DNA from: a bacterium 1xD8-48 | Lineage (GTDB): Bacteria > Bacillota > Clostridia > Lachnospirales > Lachnospiraceae | Assembly (NCBI GenBank): GCA_009917455.1 | Contig: QZDS01000007.1 | Coordinates: forward strand, 120,797 to 184,796 | Direction of reading: 5' to 3' | Length of the DNA stretch: 64,000 nucleotides | In this document: positions 33,711 through 43,009 of the stretch, in pieces | Layout: the number at the start of each line of letters is the position of its first letter | Numbering within the stretch: the stretch's first letter is position 1 | Notes under the pieces: generated by a model | What the model was told of the DNA's origin: nothing | Database searches by the model: none | Seen by the model: the letters and a program-made list of their open reading frames with translations, nothing else | Translations under genes and position numbers: made by a program

Positions 33711-34823
33711 CTAAAAATGCTCCCATTTCTCCTTCTCTTCCCGCACAGAGACACGCGCCTTCTGCACGATTCTGTCTTTAGTATTTATGATAAAACTGCC
33801 CACATCTTTCCATGTAAAACTCCTGTTTTTCCATTTTATAATCAAAAATACAATGATTATCACCCCGGGAATCAAAAGAAAAATAAACTGAAACAGCAAA
33901 ACCAGCGCCTTGATGTCCTCCCAGCCCCTTGCAATATTTTCCCAGTAAGGTAATTTCACGGCATAATTCTGCATGGACCTGTTGCCGAACTCAAGAATAA
34001 CCGGGATTAGTGCCTCAAGCGAATAGCGGGCAGAATTTTCCACCACCACCATATTGTTTTCCTCCACTCCCAGCTTTTCTTTCACACACTTATAGATAAA
34101 GCCCTTTACGGGATTTGGAGCTGTCACCTCATAAATACTGATTCCGCCCCCACTTCCATAAGCCGCCAGTGTTTCATTGGAAACATAAATTACCGTCTCC
34201 TTAAGTCCCGCGCTCTCGGCAAACCTGCCCTCCTGCCTCCTGACTACCCCGGCGACATAATGGGGGACGTTGCCTATCATCACGCTCTGTCCCGCAATAT
34301 CGCTGGAACCAAAAAGCTGCCATGCCGCATCTTCATCCAGTATAATCGAGTCCTTCATAAGGTCGTTTCCGGAAAAATACCCGCCGGAAACAAGCTGCAG
34401 AGGATGAAACAGGAAAAAATCCCCTCCGATTCCCACTGCATTCGCCTCAAGGGTACTCCTTTCACTGTTCACGGTTATTTTTCCCAGGGAGCTGTAAGCG
34501 TCAACAAACAGTCTCTTACCGTTCTCGCCGCTTTGGGCATCCGCCGGCAAAACCTCTAAAAGGCTCTTTTCCAGCTCCTTTTCAAAACCGACAATCTTAA
34601 GCTCGTCAAATTCAACGCTTTCGGATAAAAAGCAGCTTACCTGCGCGCTCCCTCCGTCCTCGTCCCATCTTGCGGCGGCCTGCTGGTCAATCAGTCCGTT
34701 TATCTCATGATTTGACCACAATGTCAGTATCAGCCACAAAATAAGTGAACAAATGACAATCAGAGAAAAAACCATCTGCTTAAGCGTCAGAGAGCCGAAA
34801 AACTGTTTTATTTTTAATGCCAT
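33711..34823 (-). CDS. MacB-core-like membrane protein, two-helix form
   Basis: The 370-residue protein has an N-terminal membrane helix (about 16-36), a large extracytoplasmic domain resembling the MacB periplasmic core (ISGGYFSGNDLMKDSIILDE-like region, quoted as GGYFSGNDLMKDSIILDE; QLFGSSDIAGQSVMIGN; YVAGVVRR), and one C-terminal hydrophobic stretch (about 305-332) followed by a basic tail. True MacB/FtsX permeases have three helices at the C-terminus and an ABC ATPase. Both are missing here, so transport by itself is doubtful. It lies between the HlyD-type adaptor and lipoprotein 2 and may be a membrane scaffold for them. Confidence 0.7.
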   Translation of the reverse strand: MALKIKQFFGSLTLKQMVFSLIVICSLILWLILTLWSNHEINGLIDQQAAARWDEDGGSAQVSCFLSESVEFDELKIVGFEKELEKSLLEVLPADAQSGENGKRLFVDAYSSLGKITVNSERSTLEANAVGIGGDFFLFHPLQLVSGGYFSGNDLMKDSIILDEDAAWQLFGSSDIAGQSVMIGNVPHYVAGVVRRQEGRFAESAGLKETVIYVSNETLAAYGSGGGISIYEVTAPNPVKGFIYKCVKEKLGVEENNMVVVENSARYSLEALIPVILEFGNRSMQNYAVKLPYWENIARGWEDIKALVLLFQFIFLLIPGVIIIVFLIIKWKNRSFTWKDVGSFIINTKDRIVQKARVSVREEKEKWEHF

Positions 34824-34863
34824 GGTTTTTTCTCCTTTCCCTTTCTGTTATATCTTTATCATA

Positions 34864-34894
34864 CGCCGGGAGCATTTCCCGTCTGTTCCCGGCG
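34864..34894 (-). other. Intercistronic stem-loop
   Basis: CGCCGGGA and TCCCGGCG form a strong 8-bp stem in the 96 bases between the adaptor and MacB-like genes. No T-run follows, so it is more likely a message-stability or processing structure than a terminator. Confidence 0.6.
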
Positions 34895-34919
34895 CCGTTT
34901 TGGTATTGCGGATAGTCTC

Positions 34920-36935
34920 TTACGACTCGTTAAGTCTTACCTGCTTTCCGGCCTCCACCGGCTTCGTGGAGGTGGTAATCACATACTCATACCCGTAAAG
35001 CGCCGCCGAAATCGCCGTATTCGTGTCATCCGAGGCAAGCACCTCCACATCCACTCTTGTTGCAATATATCTGTTATTGATAGGACCGCTCTTGGACTCC
35101 ACAATCAGAATAAATTTCCCGTTATTATCCTCTCTCACCGCACTGTTGGGCACCACAAATTCATATTCCGAGCTGCGCTGTCCCACAGAAAGACTTAAGG
35201 ACTGACCGGCCTGAACGCTTGTCCCTGTAATATTAAAGGTGAGCTGCTTATTCTGGGACGGATTGTCCGGGTCGGGACGGATAGTTGCCAGAACCGCCTG
35301 CACATCATCATAGTACCAGGCGTTTTGCAGCTCCGCCGTATCTCCCACCTGCACCTTTTTCGCCTGCTCGTTGGTTACGGAAAACGATAAGGTATAGCCC
35401 TTTCCCGCCACCTGCAGAACCGCCGCCGGTTCCTCCGGCTTCGTCGTTTCACCCGCCACATAGGCAAGGCTTGTCACTGTTCCCGCAACCGGCGCAGTAA
35501 TCGTTGCGCCGATGGAGTTTTCCTTTAGCTTTGCAATCTCCGCCTTCTTATCTGCAATGTCCTTATTGGTCTTGGCAAGGTCAAGCTCCGCATTGATATC
35601 CGCCGCAAGCTCCGTCTGCTCCGTCTTTAAAAGCTCGTAAACCGCCTGCGCGTTTTTGAGAGCCGACTCCGCATTGGCAAGCCGGTTCTGGAACGCTACG
35701 GAGGTCTGTTTGTTTGCGCTGTCGATTTCCGTTATCCGCCGCTCCGCGTCCCGCAGCCGCATTCTTGCATCCTGGGCATCTTCACTGGAGCCTATCGTTA
35801 TGGCATTAACCTCCGCAAGTTTATTTTCAAGCCTTCTCAGCTCGTCTTTGAGGGCTTCAAGTCGGGTAAGCTGGGAAGATGTACTCCCATATTCATTCAA
35901 TGTTCTGGCAATTTCTTCAAGCTGGTCGATAGCTACTTTATATTCATTATAAGCCGCCTGACATGCCACTTGTTGTTCAGGCTTCAAATCCTCCCATTTT
36001 AACTTATGCTGATACCAATCATCAATTTCTGTTTCTGATGGATACGTTGTACCCGTTGGAGATGGAGAAGTCAAACCACCTCCATAAGTTGCCAGTTCTA
36101 TAATTTTTTGTATTACCACTTTCTCCTGCAACTCAAACGCGCTGTCACTACCTGTGACTCCGCCGGTTGTATTATCTACGACACCTTCCGCCGACATAGT
36201 CTGTGCATTTTTAATCAACGTCTCCAAATCATCAATCTGGTACTTAACCTCATTAATCTCCTTCGTCAGCTCCGCGACTCTCTCTTCCTTTTCCTGATTA
36301 AACATCAGCTCCGCAACCGCCAAATCCGTAGTAGCCTTGTCCTTCTCCAGCTCGTCGGGAATAGTACTGACAGTAGCGTCATTCGTATTAATCGTACTTT
36401 GAAGCGTGATATCATCCACCGCCTTCTGACAGTCCTGCACCCGCTTTTCCGCCGCCTGCAGCCTGTCCTGCATATCCGTCACCATAGCCTGATAGGAAGA
36501 AAAGGAATCCGTTCTCCCGCTGGACACCTTGTTTATAATCTCCGGTGAAACCGTGCCCCCAAAAAGTCCCTTCATGTACGCAAGCTCAAGCTCTCCCAGC
36601 TCTTTCTCAGCCGTTTTCAGTTCGTCGCTTTCCTTATCCTCCAGATAATAGAGAACCTGGTCCTTTTCCACCTCGTCTCCCTGCTTTACAGCCACGCTGG
36701 AAATCACCCTTGATTCCTTTACAACCACATTATAAGGGTCTGTGGCTTCCACATTTCCCGTTCCGCGCACCTTTGCGGTGATAGAGCCGCTCTGGACATA
36801 CTGGGTAGCCACCTCGGGCAGAGAATAATTCATAATCGTGTTGGAAAAAAACGTAAGAATCAGCATAATCGTCAAAAAGACAATCGCCGCGTTCTTCACC
36901 CATTCTCTCTTTTTTCTTCCTTCATTTTCATTCAT
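34920..36935 (-). CDS. Long HlyD-type adaptor (membrane-fusion protein family)
   Basis: The 671-residue protein has an N-terminal membrane helix (about 15-34) and a first lipoyl half (VKQGDEVEKDQVLYYLEDKE). A very long coiled coil with several helices follows (about 105-470). The second lipoyl half is ATITAPVAGTVTSLAYVAGE, and beta-barrel and membrane-proximal domains end near VPNSAVREDNNGKFILIVES. In Gram-positives such adaptors work with MacB-type exporters. It is longer than typical YknX-like proteins (about 370-400). It sits 34 bases after the MalG-type permease gene in the same operon and has no exporter ATPase nearby. Confidence 0.85.
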   Translation of the reverse strand: MNENEGRKKREWVKNAAIVFLTIMLILTFFSNTIMNYSLPEVATQYVQSGSITAKVRGTGNVEATDPYNVVVKESRVISSVAVKQGDEVEKDQVLYYLEDKESDELKTAEKELGELELAYMKGLFGGTVSPEIINKVSSGRTDSFSSYQAMVTDMQDRLQAAEKRVQDCQKAVDDITLQSTINTNDATVSTIPDELEKDKATTDLAVAELMFNQEKEERVAELTKEINEVKYQIDDLETLIKNAQTMSAEGVVDNTTGGVTGSDSAFELQEKVVIQKIIELATYGGGLTSPSPTGTTYPSETEIDDWYQHKLKWEDLKPEQQVACQAAYNEYKVAIDQLEEIARTLNEYGSTSSQLTRLEALKDELRRLENKLAEVNAITIGSSEDAQDARMRLRDAERRITEIDSANKQTSVAFQNRLANAESALKNAQAVYELLKTEQTELAADINAELDLAKTNKDIADKKAEIAKLKENSIGATITAPVAGTVTSLAYVAGETTKPEEPAAVLQVAGKGYTLSFSVTNEQAKKVQVGDTAELQNAWYYDDVQAVLATIRPDPDNPSQNKQLTFNITGTSVQAGQSLSLSVGQRSSEYEFVVPNSAVREDNNGKFILIVESKSGPINNRYIATRVDVEVLASDDTNTAISAALYGYEYVITTSTKPVEAGKQVRLNES

Positions 36936-36969
36936 AACCTTAACCCCACGCCTTTCTTTCTGTGATGTC

Positions 36970-37941
36970 TTATCCTTTAATACCGCCCTGATAGCTGATT
37001 CCCTCTACCAGATAATCCTCTCCATACAGAAATACCAGTATGGGAGGCACCATATAAATTGTCGCCACCGCAAACGCCAGCCCGATTTCCCCCGAATTAA
37101 TCTTTGAAAGGAACACGGACAGGGGATGCTTTTCCGGGTCTGACAGGAGAATTAAGGGCTGCTCCACCATATTCCAGTAATCAATAAACAATAGTATTGC
37201 AATAGAACACATGCATCCCTTACACAGCGGCATACAAATCCGCCTGAAAATCTGCCATTCGCCCGCACCGTCAATCTGTGCCGCTTCCATCACCGAAACC
37301 GGAATTCTTCTCATGTATTTTGTGAGCAGATACACCGCAAAAGGTGAAAAAATACCCGGCAGCCAAATCGCCCAGTTGGTGTCTAAGGTGTGAAGCCACT
37401 GAGCCACAAGATAGTTTGGCACCAAAGTAACCTGATAAGGCATCAGCATCAATATGATATAAACAAAAAAGATGATTTCCTTTATCCGCCCTCTGTATCT
37501 GGTAAATCCAAAGGAAGCTCCCGCCGCCACAAGAAGCTGAAACGCCACAATGGGAACCACCAGCACCACGGAATTCCAGAATTTAAAGAGATACTCGGGA
37601 CTTTTAAACAGCACCGTAATGTACTGGCTGAATGATACCATATCCGGGATAAACTTTAAGTTCACCGTTTTGGAGATGAACATCTTTCCGCCCGTATCGG
37701 AGGTCGCAAACACCTGTCCGTAATTTGCAGAAATCTCTGACGCAGCCATAAAGGAATTTGTGATAGTCAGTACAATGGGCATTAAAAATAATACTGCAAA
37801 GCATCCCGCTGCCATGGTTGCCAGACAAATCCTTACCATCTGCCTGGCATTCCTTATTTTCTTCTGTCTTTTGATTTTGCTGTCAAACTGCTTTTCGGTG
37901 AGCTCGTCCAGATTTTTTCTTCTTTTAAGTAAATCCATCAT
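36970..37941 (-). CDS. Carbohydrate ABC transporter permease, MalG type
   Basis: The 323-residue inner-membrane permease has about six membrane helices (CLATMAAGCFAVLFLMPIVL first). The cytosolic EAA loop is well conserved (MEAAQIDGAGEWQIFRRICM), where a MalK-type ATPase would dock. The N-terminal cytosolic region is basic. Its ATG overlaps the stop of the partner permease (ATGA), so the two are coupled and probably form a heterodimer. The substrate class, an oligosaccharide or related compound, is inferred from the CUT1 family. No ATPase gene is present in the operon. Confidence 0.92.
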   Translation of the reverse strand: MMDLLKRRKNLDELTEKQFDSKIKRQKKIRNARQMVRICLATMAAGCFAVLFLMPIVLTITNSFMAASEISANYGQVFATSDTGGKMFISKTVNLKFIPDMVSFSQYITVLFKSPEYLFKFWNSVVLVVPIVAFQLLVAAGASFGFTRYRGRIKEIIFFVYIILMLMPYQVTLVPNYLVAQWLHTLDTNWAIWLPGIFSPFAVYLLTKYMRRIPVSVMEAAQIDGAGEWQIFRRICMPLCKGCMCSIAILLFIDYWNMVEQPLILLSDPEKHPLSVFLSKINSGEIGLAFAVATIYMVPPILVFLYGEDYLVEGISYQGGIKG

Positions 37942-38897
37942 CCTTCCACATCCTTTCCGAAATAGTTCTCGGTCAGGAACAACGCGCCTATGAGAATCAC
38001 CATCACAATCGCCATCATAATCGCCGCCGCCGACATCTTCTGGTAATCCAGCCTGCCAAAGGTATTGTTCATGAAGTGCTGAAGCATGTACATGGTATCA
38101 TAGGGATACTCTCCCTTAAGAAGATAGATTTCCCTGAAAACCTTAAAAGAATTTATCAGCGACATGATTGTCACAAACAAAATCGTGGACGACATATATC
38201 TGAGTTTAATATGAAAAAAAATCTGAATGGGCGTCGCGCTCTCAAGTACCGCCACTTCAAGTATATCCTTAGGAATGCTGCTCAGGGCAGCCATAAACAA
38301 AATCATATTGTATCCCAGATTTTTCCACAAAAAAAGAACAACGATTACCACCTGCGCATAATTTGAATTCAGCCAGTCAATCTTTTCCCCGTGAAAAAGG
38401 GCAAGAACCTCGTTCATCATACCGTTATAATGGAACAGAACCTGCCAGATAAGCACTACCGAAGCAATGGGCACCATCATAGGGCTCAAAAAGAAAGTCC
38501 GAAACTGGCTTTTAAAGGGCATCTTGCTTTCCAGCAGCATTGCCAGAAACAGGGACAGCACCACCGCCAGCGGAACAGCCACAAAGGAAAAGGTCAGCGT
38601 ATTTTTTGCCGCCTGCTGAAAAGCCGCATTCTGGAAAACCGAAACAAAGTTGTCCATAAAAACAAACTGTTTGCTTATTGGATTGTCAACAACGGAATAG
38701 TAAATGACAATCATAAAAGGCAATACAAAAAACAGCAGCACGCCAGCGACAGAGGGAAAGAGATACCCTGCCGATATCAGTTTCCCTCTGCGCGTTCTCT
38801 GGGCGCTGCGTGATTTTCTTTTTGACGCTTTTATATCCTGCCCGGCCGGGTATACCGCCGGGCCGTCTTTTTTCTTTCTCCTTATGGGAAAATGCAT
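37938..38897 (-). CDS. Carbohydrate ABC transporter permease, MalF/UgpA type
   Basis: The 319-residue permease has a strongly basic N-terminus and six membrane helices (GYLFPSVAGVLLFFVLPFMI first). Its EAA loop is diverged: EVAVLESATPIQIFFHIKLR, with Ser and Ala-Thr where the usual Asp-Gly-Ala stands. It retains enough pattern to be the CUT1 partner of the downstream MalG-type protein. The start ATG 38897 has GGGGGAG upstream; the longer frame reads into the preceding lipoprotein gene. Confidence 0.9.
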   Translation of the reverse strand: MHFPIRRKKKDGPAVYPAGQDIKASKRKSRSAQRTRRGKLISAGYLFPSVAGVLLFFVLPFMIVIYYSVVDNPISKQFVFMDNFVSVFQNAAFQQAAKNTLTFSFVAVPLAVVLSLFLAMLLESKMPFKSQFRTFFLSPMMVPIASVVLIWQVLFHYNGMMNEVLALFHGEKIDWLNSNYAQVVIVVLFLWKNLGYNMILFMAALSSIPKDILEVAVLESATPIQIFFHIKLRYMSSTILFVTIMSLINSFKVFREIYLLKGEYPYDTMYMLQHFMNNTFGRLDYQKMSAAAIMMAIVMVILIGALFLTENYFGKDVEG

Positions 38898-38913
38898 TTC
38901 ACTCCCCCTGTGA

Positions 38914-41193
38914 TTACCTGTTTTCATTTACATAAATCTGAATTCTGTTCTGAATGACTCCCGCAACATCCTTCGCCGACTTCTGACCCTTGAAGAAGGG
39001 TTCCGATTCCTCCGTGATAATTTGGGAAAGCTGCGTATCCATGCTTCCGGAAGTTCCCAGCTTGTTTGCCGATGCAATCAGCGTTTTAATTGCGTCCACT
39101 TCCTCCTGGGTAGCCGCCATGATTTCCATCTCAAAATCGTCCCATCCCCAATGGGTCTTAGGTTCTTCCACCTGCTCGCCGTTTTCATCTGTAGAATAAT
39201 TGGGCGTCATATCCATCTCAAACTGCGCCTCAAGAGCCGACTTTCTTATGGGGAAGCCGTGGCTTCCATTCTCGGACACCAGCGCATTCTGATAATCCTC
39301 GGAAAGCAGCGTCTGCATAAACTCCCACGCTCCGTCTTTCTTATCCGATTTCGCCGACATACCGAGACTGCCGCCGGAAGGCTGAATCAGATTGCCCTGC
39401 CGCTCGCTGTTTGGATAGCCCACAAAGGAAATTGATTCGCCGAACATTCCCTGCATCATCTGGTACTCCTGAACCGACGTTATGGTGTTCTGGAAAAGCA
39501 GTATCCTGTCATTGCGAAGCCTGGAAGAGATACCCTCCTCATTGTTATAGTTATAATCGGCGTCATCCTGGAATTTTGCTGCAAATTCAAGCACTCTGAT
39601 AAAGTCCTCGCCGTCAAAGGAGCATTCGCCGGTCTCCCAGTTCACAAACTCATCTATATTATTATAAATACAATAATAGAATATACTGCTTCTTGTTCCG
39701 TAGGAAAAGATGTTTTCCGCATCCATGCTTTCAACGAAATCCAGCATCTCAGACAAAGTCCATCCGGTTTTCTCGCCCACCAGAGAAGTCTTTGCCATGG
39801 TGGTATCGATATAAAACTGTGGAAGCACGCCATACAGCTTACCGTCCACCTCGAATGCCTCCATCACATTTTCCACAAAATCGCTTTTGTTAAGGCCGCT
39901 TTTTTCCATATAAGGATAGATATCCTCAAGCACGCCAAGGCTCACATACTGGTCAAAGTTTATGTTATTGAGGCTGATAATATCAGGACAGTTTGCGGTA
40001 GTCAAATCCGTATGGAACTGTGTGAGCCCGGTCTCAAAATCGTCGTTGCCGTATTCTTTTACCGTAATCCGGTATTTCTCATTCTTTTTGTTAAAGTCGA
40101 TAATATTTCTCTTGATTTGGTAATCCACCCACATAGTACCGTAAACGATTTCTTCCTTAGCCACTACCTCGGAGGCATCCTTCTGAACTGCAAACACAAG
40201 CTCGTTGGAGGAATCCCCCGACGCGCTGTAGTCATTGACAAGCGCCCAGATACGGCCGTCGGAAAGCTCTCCCGCATACCTGACGCTGTCGCTGTTCACA
40301 TCCATATCCAGCCACTTAAACAGGTCTTCCTTTTCCCCCGATGCAATATCCATCCGGGAAACCTGGTCGGAAGCCAAAACAAGCAGGCTCTTTTCCACTC
40401 CGGTATAAAAAGAAGGATTTCCGTAAGCCTCCACCGCCCCTTCTATGGGATTTCCCATGGCTTTGGCCGCCAAATCCACTTTCCGAAGCTCCATACCGTT
40501 ATTGCCGTAAACCGCTACATATACGTCCCCTTCTCTGGAAGCCGCCATTGCATTAATCCAGTTGTCAAAGTCAATATCACAGACCTTCTGAAACTCCCTG
40601 CTTACAACATGCAGCCCCTGATCCCCGTCATAGAGATAAAAGTTTCCCTGTCCGTCAATACAGAAATTCTGAACATAGGCATAATCCGAATTGCTCCCTA
40701 CAAATTCCGTGACATCCGTTGTCTCTTTCACAGAGCCGTCCTCAGGAGAAATATTCCAGAGCTCTATGGTCTGGGAGGCATCCGTTATCTCGCCGTTTTC
40801 ATCCGTATTATAGGAGTTTTTGTTTACTACCATATAAATGTCTCCGTCCGGACCTATTGCCATATTGGAAACATTGGAGTTTTCGTCCATCTCGAGGGCA
40901 AGCTTTTCGGAGCTATCCTCCGCTATCTTATATTTATAAAGATAATTGGAACTCGTACCCGCCGCCTCGTCCCATTTCTGGGCGCAAATGAAAATATTGT
41001 CCCCTGTTGCCGCCGCCGCGTACACATACGAATCCTTATCCATATCTATCTGCGCGTACTGCGGCACATAAATAAGCCCCTCCGGCTTTTTTGTTTCCCC
41101 GGTATCCTCTTTCCCGCCGCAGCCTGAAAGCACTGACAATAAAATCCCTGTAAGCGCGGCCGCCGCGGCAAAAATTCTTTTATTTTTCTTCAT
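38914..41193 (-). CDS. Large solute-binding lipoprotein with propeller-like N-terminal half (copy 1)
   Basis: The 759-residue lipoprotein has lipobox LSGC (Cys25). Residues about 45-345 contain regularly spaced short units, GPDGDIYMVV, DGQGNFYLYD, SREGDVYVAV and LSDGRIWALV, suggesting a beta-propeller. From about residue 345 to the end is a family-1 solute-binding domain (NCPDIISLNNINFDQYVSLG, GAWEFMQTLLSEDYQNAL). It has the same architecture and C-terminal signature as the 31100-33697 protein but lacks its acidic insert. It is the first gene of the transporter operon, behind a good promoter. Ligand unknown. Confidence 0.87.
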   Translation of the reverse strand: MKKNKRIFAAAAALTGILLSVLSGCGGKEDTGETKKPEGLIYVPQYAQIDMDKDSYVYAAAATGDNIFICAQKWDEAAGTSSNYLYKYKIAEDSSEKLALEMDENSNVSNMAIGPDGDIYMVVNKNSYNTDENGEITDASQTIELWNISPEDGSVKETTDVTEFVGSNSDYAYVQNFCIDGQGNFYLYDGDQGLHVVSREFQKVCDIDFDNWINAMAASREGDVYVAVYGNNGMELRKVDLAAKAMGNPIEGAVEAYGNPSFYTGVEKSLLVLASDQVSRMDIASGEKEDLFKWLDMDVNSDSVRYAGELSDGRIWALVNDYSASGDSSNELVFAVQKDASEVVAKEEIVYGTMWVDYQIKRNIIDFNKKNEKYRITVKEYGNDDFETGLTQFHTDLTTANCPDIISLNNINFDQYVSLGVLEDIYPYMEKSGLNKSDFVENVMEAFEVDGKLYGVLPQFYIDTTMAKTSLVGEKTGWTLSEMLDFVESMDAENIFSYGTRSSIFYYCIYNNIDEFVNWETGECSFDGEDFIRVLEFAAKFQDDADYNYNNEEGISSRLRNDRILLFQNTITSVQEYQMMQGMFGESISFVGYPNSERQGNLIQPSGGSLGMSAKSDKKDGAWEFMQTLLSEDYQNALVSENGSHGFPIRKSALEAQFEMDMTPNYSTDENGEQVEEPKTHWGWDDFEMEIMAATQEEVDAIKTLIASANKLGTSGSMDTQLSQIITEESEPFFKGQKSAKDVAGVIQNRIQIYVNENR

Positions 41194-41239
41194 TTATCTG
41201 ACCTCTGTCTCTTTCTGTTAAGGTTATATATCTTAAGAA

Positions 41240-41268
41240 ACTATAACACACTCCCCCCGGTGAAACAA
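41240..41268 (-). promoter_or_regulatory. Promoter of the six-gene transporter operon
   Basis: TTGTTT, 17 bases and TATAGT lie about 50 bases upstream of lipoprotein 1. A small dyad CTTAAG...CTTAA (minus strand, about 41222-41236) follows the -10 box and could be an operator. Confidence 0.7.
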
Positions 41269-41295
41269 TGTATTTAATCTTAATTTTTTCCTAAG

Positions 41296-42660
41296 TCAAT
41301 TCTTAAAGCTGTGAATCGGGGCCGGTATTCTGCCTCCCCGGTTTACAAATCCGTCGCAGGAAAACCGGTTCACCGGCATAATCGGCGCATGGCCCAAAAG
41401 GCCGCCGAACTCCACGCTCTCGCCCACGCCCTTTCCGATTACCGGAATCAGGCGAACCGCCGTGGTTTTCTGATTTACCATGCCAATCGCCATCTCATCC
41501 GCAATGATTCCCGAAATCGTAGTCGCCTTCGTATCACCCGGCACGGCAATCATATCAAGCCCCACTGAGCATACGCAGGTCATTGCCTCCAGCTTTTCCA
41601 GAGAAAGCGCTCCCGCCTCCACAGCGTCAATCATCCCCTGGTCCTCGCTTACCGGAATAAACGCGCCGCTAAGACCCCCCACATAGGAAGAAGCCATCAC
41701 TCCTCCCTTTTTCACCTGGTCGTTGAGCATGGCAAGGGCCGCCGTGGTCCCCGGCGCGCCGGCATATTCCAGACCAATCTCGCAGAGGATATCCGCCACG
41801 CTGTCGCCGATGGCAGGCGTAGGGGCAAGGGACAAATCCACAATACCGAACGGCACACCAAGGCGGGCGGAGGCTTCCTTTGCCACCAGCTGGCCCACAC
41901 GGGTTACCTTGAAAGCCGTTTTTTTGATGGTTTCACAGAGCACTTCGAAATTTTCCCCTCTGACCTTGCTGACAGCGTTTTTCACTACCCCCGGTCCGCT
42001 GACGCCCACGTTGATGATTTTATCCGCTTCCGTCACTCCATGGAAGGCACCCGCCATGAACGGATTGTCGTCCGGCGCATTGCAGAAAACCACCAGCTTG
42101 GCGCAGCCAAGAGAATCCGCCTCCCTGGTGTACTCCGCTGTCTGTTTAATGATTGCCCCCATCAGCTTCACGGCGTCCATGTTAATGCCCGTTCTGGTGG
42201 AGCCTAAATTGACGGAGCTGCACACCCGCTCCGTAGCGGACAGAGCAAGGGGAATGGAGCGGATTAAAAGTTCGTCCGCAGATGTCATTCCCTTCGATAC
42301 AAGCGCGGAATACCCGCCTATAAAGTTTACCCCCACTTCCTTTGCAACCTTGTCAAGTGTTCCGGCAATTGAGGCAAAGTCCTCCGCGCTATGGCAGGCG
42401 GCGCCTCCCACAAGCGCAACCGGCGTCACTGAAATTCTTTTGTTTACAATAGGAATTCCAAATTCTGCGGAAATATCCTCCCCGGTCTTTACCAAATTCT
42501 TCGCCGCATCATAAATTTTCCTGTATATCTTTTCGTTCAGCTTTTCCAGATTGGAATCAATACAGTCCAGAAGGCTGATTCCAAGGGTAATCGTGCGGAC
42601 ATCAAGGTTTTCTTTGGTTATCATTTCGTTGGTTTCCACAACCTCAAATAAATTTATCAT
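41296..42660 (-). CDS. PFL-like family protein (UPF0210, DUF711)
   Basis: The 454-residue cytosolic protein belongs to UPF0210, distantly related to pyruvate formate-lyase by fold but of unproven activity. Family blocks are [27 protein letters not shown] [69 protein letters not shown] and [17 protein letters not shown]. Length is standard. It is paired with an ACT-domain gene directly upstream, the usual arrangement in Firmicutes, which suggests amino-acid-responsive control. Confidence 0.93.
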   Translation of the reverse strand: MINLFEVVETNEMITKENLDVRTITLGISLLDCIDSNLEKLNEKIYRKIYDAAKNLVKTGEDISAEFGIPIVNKRISVTPVALVGGAACHSAEDFASIAGTLDKVAKEVGVNFIGGYSALVSKGMTSADELLIRSIPLALSATERVCSSVNLGSTRTGINMDAVKLMGAIIKQTAEYTREADSLGCAKLVVFCNAPDDNPFMAGAFHGVTEADKIINVGVSGPGVVKNAVSKVRGENFEVLCETIKKTAFKVTRVGQLVAKEASARLGVPFGIVDLSLAPTPAIGDSVADILCEIGLEYAGAPGTTAALAMLNDQVKKGGVMASSYVGGLSGAFIPVSEDQGMIDAVEAGALSLEKLEAMTCVCSVGLDMIAVPGDTKATTISGIIADEMAIGMVNQKTTAVRLIPVIGKGVGESVEFGGLLGHAPIMPVNRFSCDGFVNRGGRIPAPIHSFKN

Positions 42661-42701
42661 TTCAATTCCTTTCGCGTGCGCTCACGGGGCTGTCCGTTTG
42701 C

Positions 42702-42974
42702 TTAAATCCTGTGCATCTTATCAAAAATTTCTTCCCTCTGGCACTTGATGTCCACTCCGATTGACTCTCCTAAACCGTGAAGCTCCTCCGCCATTTCGCC
42801 GAACTGCTTTTCCATGTTGTTTACATCCACAATCATCATCATATTAAAATATCCCTGTACAATCGTCTGGGAAATATCCAGAATATTAATCTGATTCTCC
42901 GCAAGATAAGTGCAGACCTTTGCGATAATCCCTACCGTGTCTTTTCCTACTACCGTAATAATTGTTTTGTCCAT
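42702..42974 (-). CDS. ACT-domain protein (UPF0237)
   Basis: The 90-residue protein is a stand-alone double-ACT-like regulator of the UPF0237/GcvR-like group. The first ACT unit reads IITVVGKDTVGIIAKVCTYL and EINILDISQTIVQG-like NQINILDISQTIVQGYFNM. Start ATG 42974 with AGGAG 6 bases upstream was chosen over a 137-residue frame that overlaps the neighbouring hydrolase gene. It precedes the PFL-like gene by about 40 bases and likely binds a small amino acid; which one is unknown. Confidence 0.93.
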   Translation of the reverse strand: MDKTIITVVGKDTVGIIAKVCTYLAENQINILDISQTIVQGYFNMMMIVDVNNMEKQFGEMAEELHGLGESIGVDIKCQREEIFDKMHRI

Positions 42975-43009
42975 CCTTATTCTCCTGTTCTTATTCCAGT
43001 TCCGCTGTT

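Noticed and set aside
40012..41127. Long plus-strand open frame of 371 codons
   Set aside because: It is antisense to the lipoprotein 1 gene, has no recognisable domain and no ribosome-binding site; it is a shadow of the real gene.
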